From Haematococcus lacustris (taxonomy: Eukaryota > Chlorophyta > Chlorophyceae > Chlamydomonadales > Haematococcaceae), in the NCBI GenBank assembly GCA_030144725.1, contig JASKMD010000031.1:3071775-3135774 (forward strand): a stretch of DNA of 64,000 nucleotides, in the 5' to 3' direction. The notes beneath the pieces are model-generated. The model had not been told where the DNA came from, made no database searches, and saw only the letters and a list, made by a program, of their open reading frames with translations. The position numbers and the translations under genes were made by a program. Position 1 is the stretch's first letter; the number at the start of each line of letters is the position of its first letter. Shown here in pieces: positions 11,115 through 21,807 of this stretch.

Positions 11115-12302
11115 CTAGTCTACTATAGGCATGTGATCGACACAATTACCACTAAGCAGCTGGGCCTTGCCCTGCACCACCTCACGCTTGCTGGCTGACT
11201 CAGCAACCACTCTCCGCTTGTCATTCTCAGTGTGCTGCAGTTCGTGCTGCTTATTGGCCTCGGCCTGCTGCAGCTGTGCACTGATTTCTGCCAGCTGACG
11301 CTGCTGATCCGCCACTTCCTTCATCAGCTTTGCCTGATGTGTCGCCTCCTCAGCAGCCTGAGCAGCGCAACAGCACTTTTATGTGTTATGGTGGTTGAAA
11401 GTAGACAATGGTAATGGAGGTCAGCAGCCCTGGCAGCCAATTGTTGCCCTGGCCAATTGTCGCCAACTCCCAGCCTGACCAGCATGGCAGCATGGCGCAG
11501 CAGCGGCACGATGGTGAGTTTGGTCAGCAGCCCTCGACATCGACAGCCTCTTGCCAGTTCCCTTGCCATATAGGACTGGCAGGATCCGCGACACAGCGGC
11601 CCTTTTCAGCCCTGGCAGCCCATCACCGCTTTGACAGCCCCTTGCCTGTTCCCCTTGCCATACAGAGCTAGCGGTGTTCAAGACAGGCTGCACACGCACC
11701 AGCTTGTCAGCCTCAAGGCGCAGCCGCTCAGCTGCAGCCCTCTCCTCCTGAGCCGCCGTCATGCACACCTCTGCTGGCAACCTTCTGTGGGCAGTATTGT
11801 TGGTCATCAAGGGGGCATGCAGAGGGACAGCAGGCATTGAGGCAAGAGGCTGGCAACCCTGGTGCTGTACAACCCTGGTGCTGTACTCTCCTTGGCGCCT
11901 GCCCTGGTGCTGTCTACCCTAAGGGCGCTGTCCAGAGCCTGACCTGCAGCTCCAGCGCAAGCTCCAGCTTCTTGGCCTCCATCTCTGCTGCCATGAGCTC
12001 TTTACGCCGCCGTAGGTCATCCTCTAGTGCCCGCTGCTGCTGCTGCAGGGCAGATGCCTTGCCCCTCAACTGCGCTGCTTCCTGATCACTGACATACCGC
12101 TTGCGCGCGCCATCCGCCTCCTGCACAGCAAACAGCTTAGCTAGTCATACAAGGGAGTGATGGCTGTGGCTGAGGCTAGAGCGTGCTGAAGATTGCTAGC
12201 TGGCTGAGGGTGCTAGCTGTGCTGCATCAGGCACTGTGGCAATGAGCACAGCAGGAGTGGGGGCATTTGAGTTTCTTCTTCAGTGATTGCTTGCTTGAGG
12301 TT

Positions 12303-13285
12303 GCCGTACTCTTTCTTTTGCTTCGCGAGGCCCCGCGGGTTTCCACGTACAATTAGATTGGAAGCAACATATGATATTCTATGCGACCAGGGCATGCAAC
12401 CAGGGCATGTAACCGCAAGCGCGTCATTTGTTGTTTGGGCCGCGGCTGGCCGGCTGGCTAGGCTGAGCAAGTCATACTGCGTTGGCCGCGACTTGCTGGG
12501 AGCGGGTTGTGTGTGTAAGGTTGGTTGCAGTATTACAAGTTTGCACAGCAAGCTGGTGCTATGCTCTCCACCTAATGCATGCAACTCTACTTGGAGCAGG
12601 CTGGGATGGCGGGGACGAAGGTGGTAAGCATCATGAGTGCAACTTTACGATGTGCGAGCTGTGGTGCACTGCAGTCGTGCAAATGAAACTCTCCGCACTA
12701 GCGGACCTAGCGGGACTACTCTCCGCTGAGCGGACAGAGCAAATCGACAGAAAACAGCGATGCAAGCAAGTGCATTGCAAAAGCATGACTCCGTATGAGC
12801 GGGACAAGCTGAGCGGGCATTCTCCGCAACAGCGGGTATCCTAAGTCTCGGCTGCTCGACATGCGCGCTTATCCTGTAAACGTACTAGCCTGGAAGCAAC
12901 CCGTAATGTAAAGGGATACTGTATAATGTCTCGGCCCGCGCTGTATACGTTCTAAGGCTAAGGCTTGTTTTAAGTGCCCAATGGCCTGCCACGTTTGCCC
13001 AATGGCCTGCCACGTATGGGTGGACCATCGGCCGTTGCTGCAGCTGGCTTGGCTGAAGGCTTGGCTGTTGACATGGCTCACCACTGCTGAGTTGCCACCA
13101 TCAGCTGAATGGCTGTCAAGGACTGCCCACACTTCTCGACAACCGCAACTTCGCGATCGAGCGCCCTTTGATGGAGCATTTCATCGTGTTGGTTAACCTG
13201 GCGTGGCAAGTTTTTGGCTGCGACGTCGGCACTGATGCCATGGACTACGAAGCGGTGCATCGCAACACCAACCATCAAAATCAGT
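12303..13285. other. About 1-kb insertion specific to helicase copy A
   Basis: Flanking intron sequence (gattgcttgcttgag on the left, agcacgcatg on the right) is nearly contiguous in copy B at 30520-30580, so about 1 kb was added in copy A. The insert has a different look from the surrounding CTG-rich introns. On its minus strand a short frame at about 13260-13078 starts at an ATG (MHRFVVHGISADV). I recognise no family. Terminal repeats were not found. Confidence 0.55.
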
Positions 13286-13643
13286 TAGGACGACCAGCAC
13301 GCATGTGTTTCGTTGCTGCCAATACTACCTCCTTATGTTTCTAGACATTTGGAGATCTTTGTGACCGGTTTAGGACGGTTTAGAAGTATGTCGATGCGGC
13401 ATTAAGCATTGAGGTCTAGAACTAGTGTCTATAGAGTTGACAGTGAGGACTCCATATGATAGCAAAGCAAAGCTTGGGTGGGGCAGGCAGTGAGTGCTCC
13501 ATATCATAGCAAAGCTTGGTTGCTTACTGTTGAAGACAAGCTGTGTCTCAGGCATGTCAGCCAGTCCCTTATAGCGTTTATAGTTTGTCTTTGAACTATG
13601 TGTGAGACCCATCTTAGCTTTTGCTCTGGGTAGAGTTCTTCAC

Positions 13644-13761
13644 TGTTGGGTTCGTGGAGTGCTCGCTCATCTTCTTGGGTCTCGCTGCTAACAGGTGTGT
13701 TCTATTGTAACTGTTGGGTTCGTGGAGTGCTCGCTCATCTTCTTGGGTCTCGCTGCTAACA
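13644..13761 (+). repeat. 5' LTR of copia element
   Basis: Starts TGTTGGGTTCG and ends GCTGCTAACA. Internally it is two 50-bp copies of the same sequence separated by an 18-bp spacer (ggtgtgttctattgtaac). This is very short for a copia LTR. The 21 bases before it (13623-13643) also occur before the 3' LTR, as coding sequence. Confidence 0.8.
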
Positions 13762-13774
13762 GGTTATGGGCCCA
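13762..13774 (+). promoter_or_regulatory. Primer-binding site complementary to initiator tRNA-Met anticodon arm
   Basis: The sequence ggttatgggccca directly abuts the 5' LTR. It is complementary to the anticodon stem-loop region of eukaryotic initiator tRNA-Met (CAU anticodon within the match) rather than to a tRNA 3' CCA end. This is the half-tRNA priming mode known from Drosophila copia. Confidence 0.7.
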
Positions 13775-13787
13775 CTCGCCCCGTGCG

Positions 13788-16700
13788 ATGGCTAATCCTA
13801 AAGCCGAGCTGAAAACCGAGCAGGGCGGAAATTCCAGACAGCAGTCGGGTGCAGTAACAGCAACTGGAGGCGTCATGCAGCTGTCAGCTGCAGCCCCAGT
13901 GTTGAGCGCCGGCAGCAATTTCGCTGCGTGGAGAAGAAAGGCCAAGGGGGTTCTCACCCTCGGCGGCTGCTGGGACGCGGTGGAGGGCCGCGACTCCGAC
14001 CCAGCAACCTGCAGCCGTGCTTATGCATGGCTGCTTTGCCAGTGTAATGACCACTATGGCAGAATCGTCGAGCAGGGCAAGACAGCTGCAGGGGCTTGGA
14101 AGGCACTGCTGGCTGTGAATGCCAAGCAGAGCTACGGGCAGCGTCAGCAGCTGTGGAGACAGTTTGTCAGCTTTCGCATGGAGGCTGGGGAGACAATTAC
14201 CCAGCTCTATTGCCGGCTTGCTGACTTGTGCACAGAGCTGAATGATGCCGGCAATGAGATTCCTGAGCAGCAGCAGATTGGGTGCCTTCTGGAGGCCCTA
14301 CCCCACACTGTCCCCTTCCAGATAGCTAAGCAAGCGCTCACCAACCCGCTGCTGGACACCCCTCCCTCCCTTGCAGCAGTCCAGCAATACCTTCTGGGTG
14401 TGGAGGGTGAAGCTGAGGCTGTGCAGCCTGCTCAGTTGGCTGCCATGCATGTGCCTCGCAAGCCCATGGGTGTGGGCGGTGCAGGGAGCAGCGGCAGCAG
14501 CAGTAAGCAACCAGCAGCCAAGCCGGCTGCCACCCCGGCCCCGGATGATGCGAGACATGCAAATGTCACATGCTTCCGGTGTGGCAAGAAGGGCCATATC
14601 GCCCGCAACTGCCGGGAGCCGGGTGCGAAAGGGAGTGGGGCAGGCAAGAGGGCAGGGGATGGTGGGGCTAGCGGGTCAGGTGGGGCTAGCGGGGCAGGTG
14701 GGGCTGGTGGGGCTGGTGGGTCAGGTGGGGCAGGTGGGGCTGCGAGCGCACCAGCTGGGCTGTATGCAGCCAGCCTCATGGCTATGCAGGTCGAGCATGC
14801 TCATGCTCCCTGTGAGGCCTCCCATGAGCCAAGCAGCGGGGGTAGTCAGGTGGGGGTGGGTAGGGATGCACGGTCGTGTTGTGTGGCGCATCAGCTGGGG
14901 CTGTTGGCACCCCGTGCACCCTGTCCCTGCAAGCCGTCACCCTCCCTAGCTGCTGCTGCAGCGCCACCAGGTGCTCCCATCGCTGCTGGTGACAGCCTGG
15001 TCAGCAGCAGGAGGCTGTGGCTAGCCGACTCGGGTGCAAGCCACCACATCACCCCGGAGCGCGCCCTCCTCCATGACTTCAGGCCATTGAACCAGCCCGT
15101 GCAGATCGTGCTCGGCAAAAGCACGGTGAGGCTGGTGGCGTATGGCATGGGGTCTGTGCACCTGACCAGCGACAGCGGGCAGCCATTCACACTGCGGGAT
15201 GTGTTGTGGGCTCCTGATGCCACTGCCAACTACATGTCAACGCTGGTGGCTGACCTGGCTGGGTGGCGGGTAGTGCATGAGGGTGGGGGGATCAGGCTAG
15301 AGGACAGGGCCTCCCCTCCCACCATCGTCAGCGGCAAGCTAGTGGGCAGGTCATACCAGCTATGGTGCACCGCAGAGCTTGCTGTGGTGGGTTGTGAGCC
15401 CCCGGCGTCGCTGCAGGCAGCCACAGCGGAGACCCCACAACTGTTGCATGAGCGACTAGGTCACCTTAGCTACAGAGCCATGGCAGAGATGGTGGGCAAG
15501 GGGATGGTGGAAGGGGTAGGTGTTAGTGCAGCCCAGTGCAAGGCAGCCTGCAGCGGTGTGTGCCCTGGCTGCCAAGCTGGCAAGGCACATCGGCACGTAG
15601 CCGACACCCTCCCCTCCTTGGCGCCCCCTGTGAAGGGGGTGCTAGATCTGGTGCACACAGATGTGTGTGGCCCATTTCGTGTGCCATCTGTCAGCGGACT
15701 GCGTTACATGCTCACCTTCCTGGATGATTTTAGCCGCCTGTCCGTAGTGGTGTGTCTCAAAGCCAAGTCAGATGTGCCGGAAGCCATTAAGGCTACTGTG
15801 CAATGGCTGGAGACCCAGTCAGGGCGCAAGCTCAAGGCGCTGCGCAGTGACAGAGGCACGGAGTTTGTGAATCGGGAGGTGGGTCAGTTCTGCGTGGAGC
15901 GGGGCATTCAGCACCAGCAGACAGCCCCCTACAGCCCAGAACAGAATGGGAGGGCAGAGAGGCTAAACCGCACGCTCCTAGAGAAAGGCCGCTGCATGCT
16001 CTTTAGCAGCGGCCTGCCAGCCAGCCTGTGGCCTGAGGTGATGCGCGCAGCCAACTTCCTCCGCAATGTCTCTGCCACCCAGGGCAGGAATGCCACCCCC
16101 TGGGAGCTGTTCTTTGGGGTGAAACCCAACCTGGCTGCGCTGCGTGTGTTTGGTGCTCGGGCCTATGCCCATGTCCCTGAGCACATGCGCAGCAAGCTAG
16201 GGTTCAAGGCAGTGCAGGGGGTGATGGTGGGCTATGAGCCGGGCAGCAAGGCCTACAGGGTGCTGGTGCCAGGGGGCAAGATTCTCATCACCAAAGATGT
16301 GGTGTTTGATGAGCTGTCACAGAATGTGCCCTCTGCTGAGCCAGCTGGGGTGCTAGAGGTGGTGGAGGAGGGGGCAGCGGGGCTGCCGCAGGAGTTAGAC
16401 CCTCTGGTCAGTCTCACTGGCGTGCCACTGCCAGGACCTGTGCCAGCGCCGGCTCCAGCGCATGTGCCGGTGCTGGCTGGGGAGGCAGAGGCAGCGGCAG
16501 CGCCGGGCCCAGGGTTTATGCCAGCAGGGACGGTGGGAGCTGGTGGTGGGGATGGGGCTGCAGCTTCAGCAGGTGGGGATGGGGGGGGTGCTTCAGCTGC
16601 AGAAGTCAGCAGCCTGCGCCGCTCAGCTCGCCTGTCACAGCAGCAACCTGAGTATGGCAGCTTGGCAGCAGCTGTTGCAGAGCCTCCTGCTGCCAGCGTG

Positions 16701-17402
16701 TGGGTGCCGCGCACTATCCAGGAAGCGCGAGCAAGCCCCCTAGCTGAGCAGTGGGCAATGGCTACAGATGCTGAGATGGAGTCTTTGCTCAGCTATGGTA
16801 CGTGGGAGCTGGTGCCTTCCCCCCCTGGGTGCCGGCCCCTGGCCAACCGCTGGGTCTTTTCTGTCAAGGAGGACAGCAAGGGCAACAAGCGCTTCAAAGC
16901 CCGGTTAGTGGTCAAGGGGTATTTGCAGCGGGAGGGGGTTGATTTCACGGAGCTGCATGCCCCTGTCAGCAAGCATGCTACTGTGCGTGCTTTGCTGGCT
17001 GTGGCAGCTGCGGCAGACATGGAGCTAGAGCACCTCGATGTTATGACAGCTTTCCTCAATGGCTGGCTGCATGAGGAGATCTACATGCAGCAGCCAGCTG
17101 GGTATGAGGATGGAACAGCCCGTGTGTGCCGACTTCGGCGTGCCCTGTATGGGCTGCGCCAGGCCCCGCGCGCCTGGCATGCGCGCCTGAAAGCAGAGCT
17201 GGAGCAGCTGGGGTTTGTGGCCTCAGAGGCTGACTCCTGCCTGTTTACCATGGTGCGGGGCAACAGCAAGGTGCTGCTCGCTGTGTATGTTGACGACTGC
17301 CTCCTGGCTGTCAGCAAGGGGGACACAGCCACAGTGGCCTGGGTGAAGGAGCAGCTTGCAGCTGTTTTCAACATCCACCAGCTGGGTTCAGCAGAGCGGT
17401 AG
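13788..17402 (+). CDS. Copia gag-pol polyprotein, truncated within reverse transcriptase
   Basis: The start is taken at ATG 13788 (MANPKAEL), 13 bases past the primer site, since the earlier in-frame ATG lies inside the LTR. Domains in order: gag; the CCHC knuckle CFRCGKKGHIARNC (14571-14612); protease with LADSGASHH (about 15021); integrase zinc region HERLGHLS...CPGCQAGK (about 15448-15580); integrase catalytic core with HTDVCGPF, SDRGTEF and EQNGRAERLNRTL (Asp, Asp, Glu); reverse transcriptase with LYGLRQAPRAW and YVDD (17285-17296). The frame ends at TAG 17400-17402, where a short stretch preceding AAGQLVLSQERYA has been lost and the frame shifts. The element therefore encodes no intact RT as it stands. 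Confidence 0.88.
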   Translation: MANPKAELKTEQGGNSRQQSGAVTATGGVMQLSAAAPVLSAGSNFAAWRRKAKGVLTLGGCWDAVEGRDSDPATCSRAYAWLLCQCNDHYGRIVEQGKTAAGAWKALLAVNAKQSYGQRQQLWRQFVSFRMEAGETITQLYCRLADLCTELNDAGNEIPEQQQIGCLLEALPHTVPFQIAKQALTNPLLDTPPSLAAVQQYLLGVEGEAEAVQPAQLAAMHVPRKPMGVGGAGSSGSSSKQPAAKPAATPAPDDARHANVTCFRCGKKGHIARNCREPGAKGSGAGKRAGDGGASGSGGASGAGGAGGAGGSGGAGGAASAPAGLYAASLMAMQVEHAHAPCEASHEPSSGGSQVGVGRDARSCCVAHQLGLLAPRAPCPCKPSPSLAAAAAPPGAPIAAGDSLVSSRRLWLADSGASHHITPERALLHDFRPLNQPVQIVLGKSTVRLVAYGMGSVHLTSDSGQPFTLRDVLWAPDATANYMSTLVADLAGWRVVHEGGGIRLEDRASPPTIVSGKLVGRSYQLWCTAELAVVGCEPPASLQAATAETPQLLHERLGHLSYRAMAEMVGKGMVEGVGVSAAQCKAACSGVCPGCQAGKAHRHVADTLPSLAPPVKGVLDLVHTDVCGPFRVPSVSGLRYMLTFLDDFSRLSVVVCLKAKSDVPEAIKATVQWLETQSGRKLKALRSDRGTEFVNREVGQFCVERGIQHQQTAPYSPEQNGRAERLNRTLLEKGRCMLFSSGLPASLWPEVMRAANFLRNVSATQGRNATPWELFFGVKPNLAALRVFGARAYAHVPEHMRSKLGFKAVQGVMVGYEPGSKAYRVLVPGGKILITKDVVFDELSQNVPSAEPAGVLEVVEEGAAGLPQELDPLVSLTGVPLPGPVPAPAPAHVPVLAGEAEAAAAPGPGFMPAGTVGAGGGDGAAASAGGDGGGASAAEVSSLRRSARLSQQQPEYGSLAAAVAEPPAASVWVPRTIQEARASPLAEQWAMATDAEMESLLSYGTWELVPSPPGCRPLANRWVFSVKEDSKGNKRFKARLVVKGYLQREGVDFTELHAPVSKHATVRALLAVAAAADMELEHLDVMTAFLNGWLHEEIYMQQPAGYEDGTARVCRLRRALYGLRQAPRAWHARLKAELEQLGFVASEADSCLFTMVRGNSKVLLAVYVDDCLLAVSKGDTATVAWVKEQLAAVFNIHQLGSAER

Positions 17403-17404
17403 CA

Positions 17405-18229
17405 GCTGGGCAGCTAGTGCTGAGCCAGGAGCGGTATGCCACCTCTGTGGTAGACCGCTTTGGCTTAGCTGACAGCAAGCCCCGGAGTGTGCCGCTGAGC
17501 ACATCAGAGCAGTTGGTCAGGGAGGGAGAGGTGCAGCCACACATGGGGGGGCACAGCTATGCCGAGCTGGTGGGCAGCCTCATGCACCTGGCAGTGTGCA
17601 CACGGCCTGATATCGCTCAGGCTGTTGGTGTCTGTGCCAAGTATATGGCTGCACCCACTGCGCAGCACTGGCATGCACTGCGTGGTGTCCTGCGCTATGT
17701 GGCTGATTCCAGGGCTGAGGGGCTGGTGTTTGGTGCAGCTGAGGGGCTGGTTGGGTTCTGTGATGCTGATTTTGCCGGTGACACAGACACCCGTCGCAGC
17801 ACCACTGGCTATGTGTTCATGCTGCATGGGGGTGCTGTGTCCTGGTCCAGCCGTCGCCAGCCTACTGTGGCTGTGAGCACCACAGAGGCAGAGTATATGG
17901 CTGCCTCTGCAGCTAGCAAGGAAGCATTGTGGTTGCGCACCCTGGTGGCTGAGCTGGCTGTGGGCTCTGATGTGGTGCAGCCTGTCACCATCATGTGTGA
18001 CAATGAGGCTGCCATCACTCTCATCAAGCATCCTATTGCCTCTGCCCAGTCCAAGCACATTGATGTGCTGCATCATTTCGTGCGTGAGCGGGCTGCCCGG
18101 GGTGAGGTGGTGTTCAAGTTCTGCGAGTCTGAAGCCAATGTGGCAGATGGCATGACCAAGGCTCTGGGTAGAGTTCTTCACTGTTGGGTTCGTGGAGTGC
18201 TCGCTCATCTTCTTGGGTCTCGCTGCTAA
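17405..18229 (+). pseudogene. Frame-shifted 3' part of copia pol: RT connection and RNase H
   Basis: It resumes the polyprotein in another frame just after the stop at 17402. RNase H features are FCDADFAG (about 17755), STTEAEYMA, CDNEAAI and SKHIDVLHHFVRE. The last codons (KALGRVLH and onward) run into the 3' LTR, which supplies the stop TAG/TAA region ending at 18229. It would not be translated with gag-pol without frameshifting and is called a disabled part of the element. Confidence 0.85.
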
Positions 18230-18299
18230 CAGGTGTGTTCTATTGTAACTGTTGGGTTCGTGGAGTGCTCGCTCATCTTCTTGGGTCTCGCTGCTAACA
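18182..18299 (+). repeat. 3' LTR of copia element
   Basis: Identical to 13644-13761, with the same internal 50-bp duplication. The preceding 21 bases also match the 5' flank. No clear polypurine tract separates pol from the LTR; the pol frame reads into it. Confidence 0.8.
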
Positions 18300-21200
18300 C
18301 TTACCTGTTGCTGGTATCTGCTACCATACCAGCTCCATGTCACCAGCTGGATCAATCAGACAGCTCACCTCAACCTCGCACTCCACCCTAGTTTAACTCA
18401 CCAACTTCTTCAGCTTGGCCACCTCTTCATCCCCCACCCGCCTCAGCTCCACACAGGTAGGGCATGCCGCATCAGGTTTGGAGCACAGCTGGATCTGCGC
18501 ATGGCCAGCTGGGCAGAAGGTTGTGACGTGCACCTTGCACTTCATGTGCTCATGGCCGCCAGCATGGCAGCGCAGCTCACAAGGGTGGCCGCAGGGAAGG
18601 GTGGCGCTGCAGGGCTCACAGCAGCCGCCATCTGGTGAGCGCTGAAGGAACGCTGCTGGGCTGTCCAGTACTGGCAGGATGGGGCGCTGGTGGCGCTGGC
18701 ACACGGCTGGCAGGCCCGTGTGGATTTGGCCCGCCTCGCCCATGGCTGTCAGCACCCTGCCCCAGTGGCTCTTGGCGGCGCTGCTGCTGGCGTTGCGCAG
18801 GGTGTCGGCATTGCCAATCAGGATCATGCCATGGCGGGCGCGTGACAGCAGCATGTTGATGTGTTCAGGCTCCTTCAGGAAGCCAACCTCTCCGGCGCTA
18901 TTGCTGCGCACCAGGGAGGCCACCACTATGTCGGACTGCAAGGCAGGAAGACAGGGAGAGCAAGGCCATGATGTGCAGCAGAGCCGCAGGAAACTGAGTC
19001 AACAACGTGCATGGACTACTGTAGCAGACAGACATCATCCCTGGCAGGGTGTGTCCCACTATTGAGAATGTCCCATATTCTGAATAGTCCCATATTAGCC
19101 CACAATCATGGCCCATCAAGGAAGAAGGAGTGAGTCTGACACAGGGCAGATGGGGATGAGCACAACTGAGGCAAGGCTGCAAAGCTGAGACATGCACCAC
19201 ACAAGGGTAGGCATGAGAACTGATCTGGGCAGTGTCAATGGCACTTGCTGGTCCTTGTCTGGCCCCAAGACTGTAAAACCCGACAGGCACACTGCCAGCC
19301 CCTGCCTGCTGAGGCCCAGTGGTGATACTCCCAACAATTGTATGGCACACCTCATGGCAACCCTGTTTGGTAAGGCCCGGTCTGACTGAGGCTTATACGG
19401 AGCCATTTACACTGTGTCAACAATGTGCAGGGGCAGCAATGTGCAACAGCCTATCACCCCTGCCGGCTAAGGCCTACACACCCAGGCACCCTTTTCCTTC
19501 TTAGGTAGCAACCCAGAAGCAGCCCGGCCCCTTCCTTTCCCCTACCCACCTCCTCCCCCTGGTAGTTGTCAATGGTAGCCAGCCGCAGCCCGCCGCTGCC
19601 CTGCTGCTTGTCCTCGTCCTTACCACCCAGGTTGGCCAGCAGCTGCGGCAGCACAGCGTCGCGCAGGTCCGCCATGTCCTTCGCATCAATAAGGGCCCCC
19701 ATCTCGTCAGACAAACCTTGCTTCAGCTCCAGCAGCTGCCCCAGGTAGGGCGTCAGCACCACCAGCTGCTCCTTGGCGTAGCCCTGCTGCAGCAGGTAGG
19801 TCACCACCGCCCGCACCATGCCCACCTCGTGGCTGTTCACCTTGCTCTGCTGCATCTTGGACGCATGCCACCCGCTGTTGCTGTCCTCGCCATCCTCCGG
19901 CACCTCATGGTGGATGAACACCACTCGGTGCTGACCCAGGCCCTTGACAGCCGGGTGCTGGGCCACGCTGGGGTGGTCATGCAGGGCGGGGTAGGTGGGC
20001 CGCACCAGGCGTGAGATGTCCGGGTGCATGCGGTGCTGCACGGCTAGGGAGGCGTGAGGGAAGCCAGCCAGCACCAAGCGCTCAAACAGCGACACGTTCA
20101 AATCATAGCCCCGGCCTGACTCCTCCTGCAGGCTGTAGCTCTCCACCATTGGCCGCAGCTGCTTGTGGTCGCCGATCAGCACCAGGTGCTTGGTCTTGGT
20201 GCTCAGGCCTGCAGGTGTGCAGGAGTGAGCAGGTCATGTGTGTGTGGCTGCCCTGAGTGGGACCAGCCTGGTTCCTTACCTGGATGGCTTATGTGGTGTC
20301 AGGCTTCACAACCCATGCCCTGGCAGCCACTGTGTCTCTTCATAGACACATGGTTTCACTAGCACTGGCAGCAAGTACAGCAGCAGTGCCCTGGGTTAGA
20401 CCCTGAGTGAGACCAGCCTGAGAGTATGGAGCTCATCTGGTTGATGACCTGATGCCAAGCGTCACAAGCAGGCATGCACCAGCAGCAAGTACAGTAGACA
20501 TGCCAGGCCAGGTCTGGGCATTAGCCACAGCAACAGAGACTCGCCAAATGGCATCTATATTCGCCGCCACCAACTCACTGGTCAGCACATGCGCCTCCAG
20601 CAGCTCGCCCGCCTCCTCCACCAGCAGCACGCCTGGCTGCAGGGCGTCCAGCAGCGCCTTGTGGCTGGCAGCGCCCGTCATTGTGCAGCCAATGACCCGG
20701 GCCTTCTTTAACACAGCCTCCCAGCCACTGTTGCGCAGGTCCTTCAATTCAGCCTGCATGTCATTCACTTTTTGCATGCAAGAGGCCAGGTCCTCACACA
20801 GCTGTTGCCGCCTGGCGTCTTTCCAAACCCTCAGCTTCACATCACGCTCAGAGCGACTGAGCCGCCACAGACTGCCAGGGGCCGGCTCAGGTGTAGGTGA
20901 TCGCCAGGATGCAGAGCGACTGCCAACATTGGATGTCACCTCCCCTTTACACCAGCTGTAGAAGCCATGCTCGCCTCCCAGCTGCACCCACTCATCAGGT
21001 TGCTCTGCCATGATGCTGGGCGACAAAACATGCCACAGGCCAAGGCGAGGCTGGGGCTGGAGTCTGGTGTTGTCAATCTTCTCCTTGTAATAGCTGCCGC
21101 CTCTTCCACTTCGAGCATTGCGCTTGGCCTCATACTCTGCCTGCTCCTTCTCGATACCGTGCTGGTGCCTGGACCTCGCCCAGAATGGACCCTCCATCCT

Positions 21201-21436
21201 CTCCTGCTCGCCAGGTCTTCCTCCCTGCCTCTGCCTTTGCACATGCTGCTGCACTGGTGGCTGCAGAGCTGCCAGTTTGAGCTCGATGTCCTTGATCTGC
21301 ATGAGCTCTGTGCTCAAACTGTCATGCAGAGAAGCGGTACGCCGCCGGCAAGTGTAGTCCAGTGACTCTCCTTAATTTACTTTGGTGAGCTCCCGCACAT
21401 TGTAGGGTGCCAAGCGTGTAGATTTGCATTGTCTGC

Positions 21437-21460
21437 ATGCATGCATGCATGCATGCATGC
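21437..21460 (+). repeat. (GCAT)n tract next to helicase exon 8 acceptor, copy A
   Basis: An alternating TGCA repeat in the intron directly before the minus-strand acceptor of exon 8. It is shorter in copy B (about 34050) and intermediate in copy C (56329-56350). Confidence 0.7.
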
Positions 21461-21807
21461 ACTATGAGCTACATGGGCCGTGAGGCGCTGGATTGAGGCG
21501 CGGCATTGGTAAACGACGGCGAGGGAAGACGGTTGGCAGGGGGCGAAGCGGGAGTGAAGCAAATGGCGAAGCGGGCAGGAGCCAGTGCAAGACTAGCGCC
21601 CCTACTTGTGATGTAGCCTTGACCCCTCTTCCATTTTCAGCTGTTGTTGGGTTGGCTGGTGTCTGGGTTTGTATGTCACCACTGCATGCTCTGCTCCGTA
21701 GCACTCATGTCAGCCATTCAATGAAACATCAACCACTGTTGTACCGTGACCATAGGCTTCCATGCTCTGTAGCTGGCCTGATGCCTAGCTCTTTGGCATG
21801 ACAATAG

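Larger units (their letters stand above)
13623..18299 (+). mobile_element. Ty1/copia LTR retrotransposon, pol-defective, inserted in helicase copy A
   Basis: Two identical 139-bp direct repeats (13623-13761 and 18161-18299) bracket one gag-pol reading region. The domain order gag-CCHC, protease, integrase, reverse transcriptase, RNase H (integrase before RT) defines the copia superfamily. It lies in the intron after helicase exon 10, antisense to that gene. Within each repeat the TG...CA-bounded portion is 118 bp. No convincing target-site duplication is seen (ttcac on the left, cttac on the right). The LTRs are identical, suggesting recent insertion or gene conversion, but pol carries a deletion near 17400. 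Confidence 0.9.

Noticed and set aside
13695..13787. Earlier in-frame ATG for the copia polyprotein
   Set aside because: It lies inside the LTR, upstream of the primer-binding site; MANPKAEL at 13788 is the sensible start.
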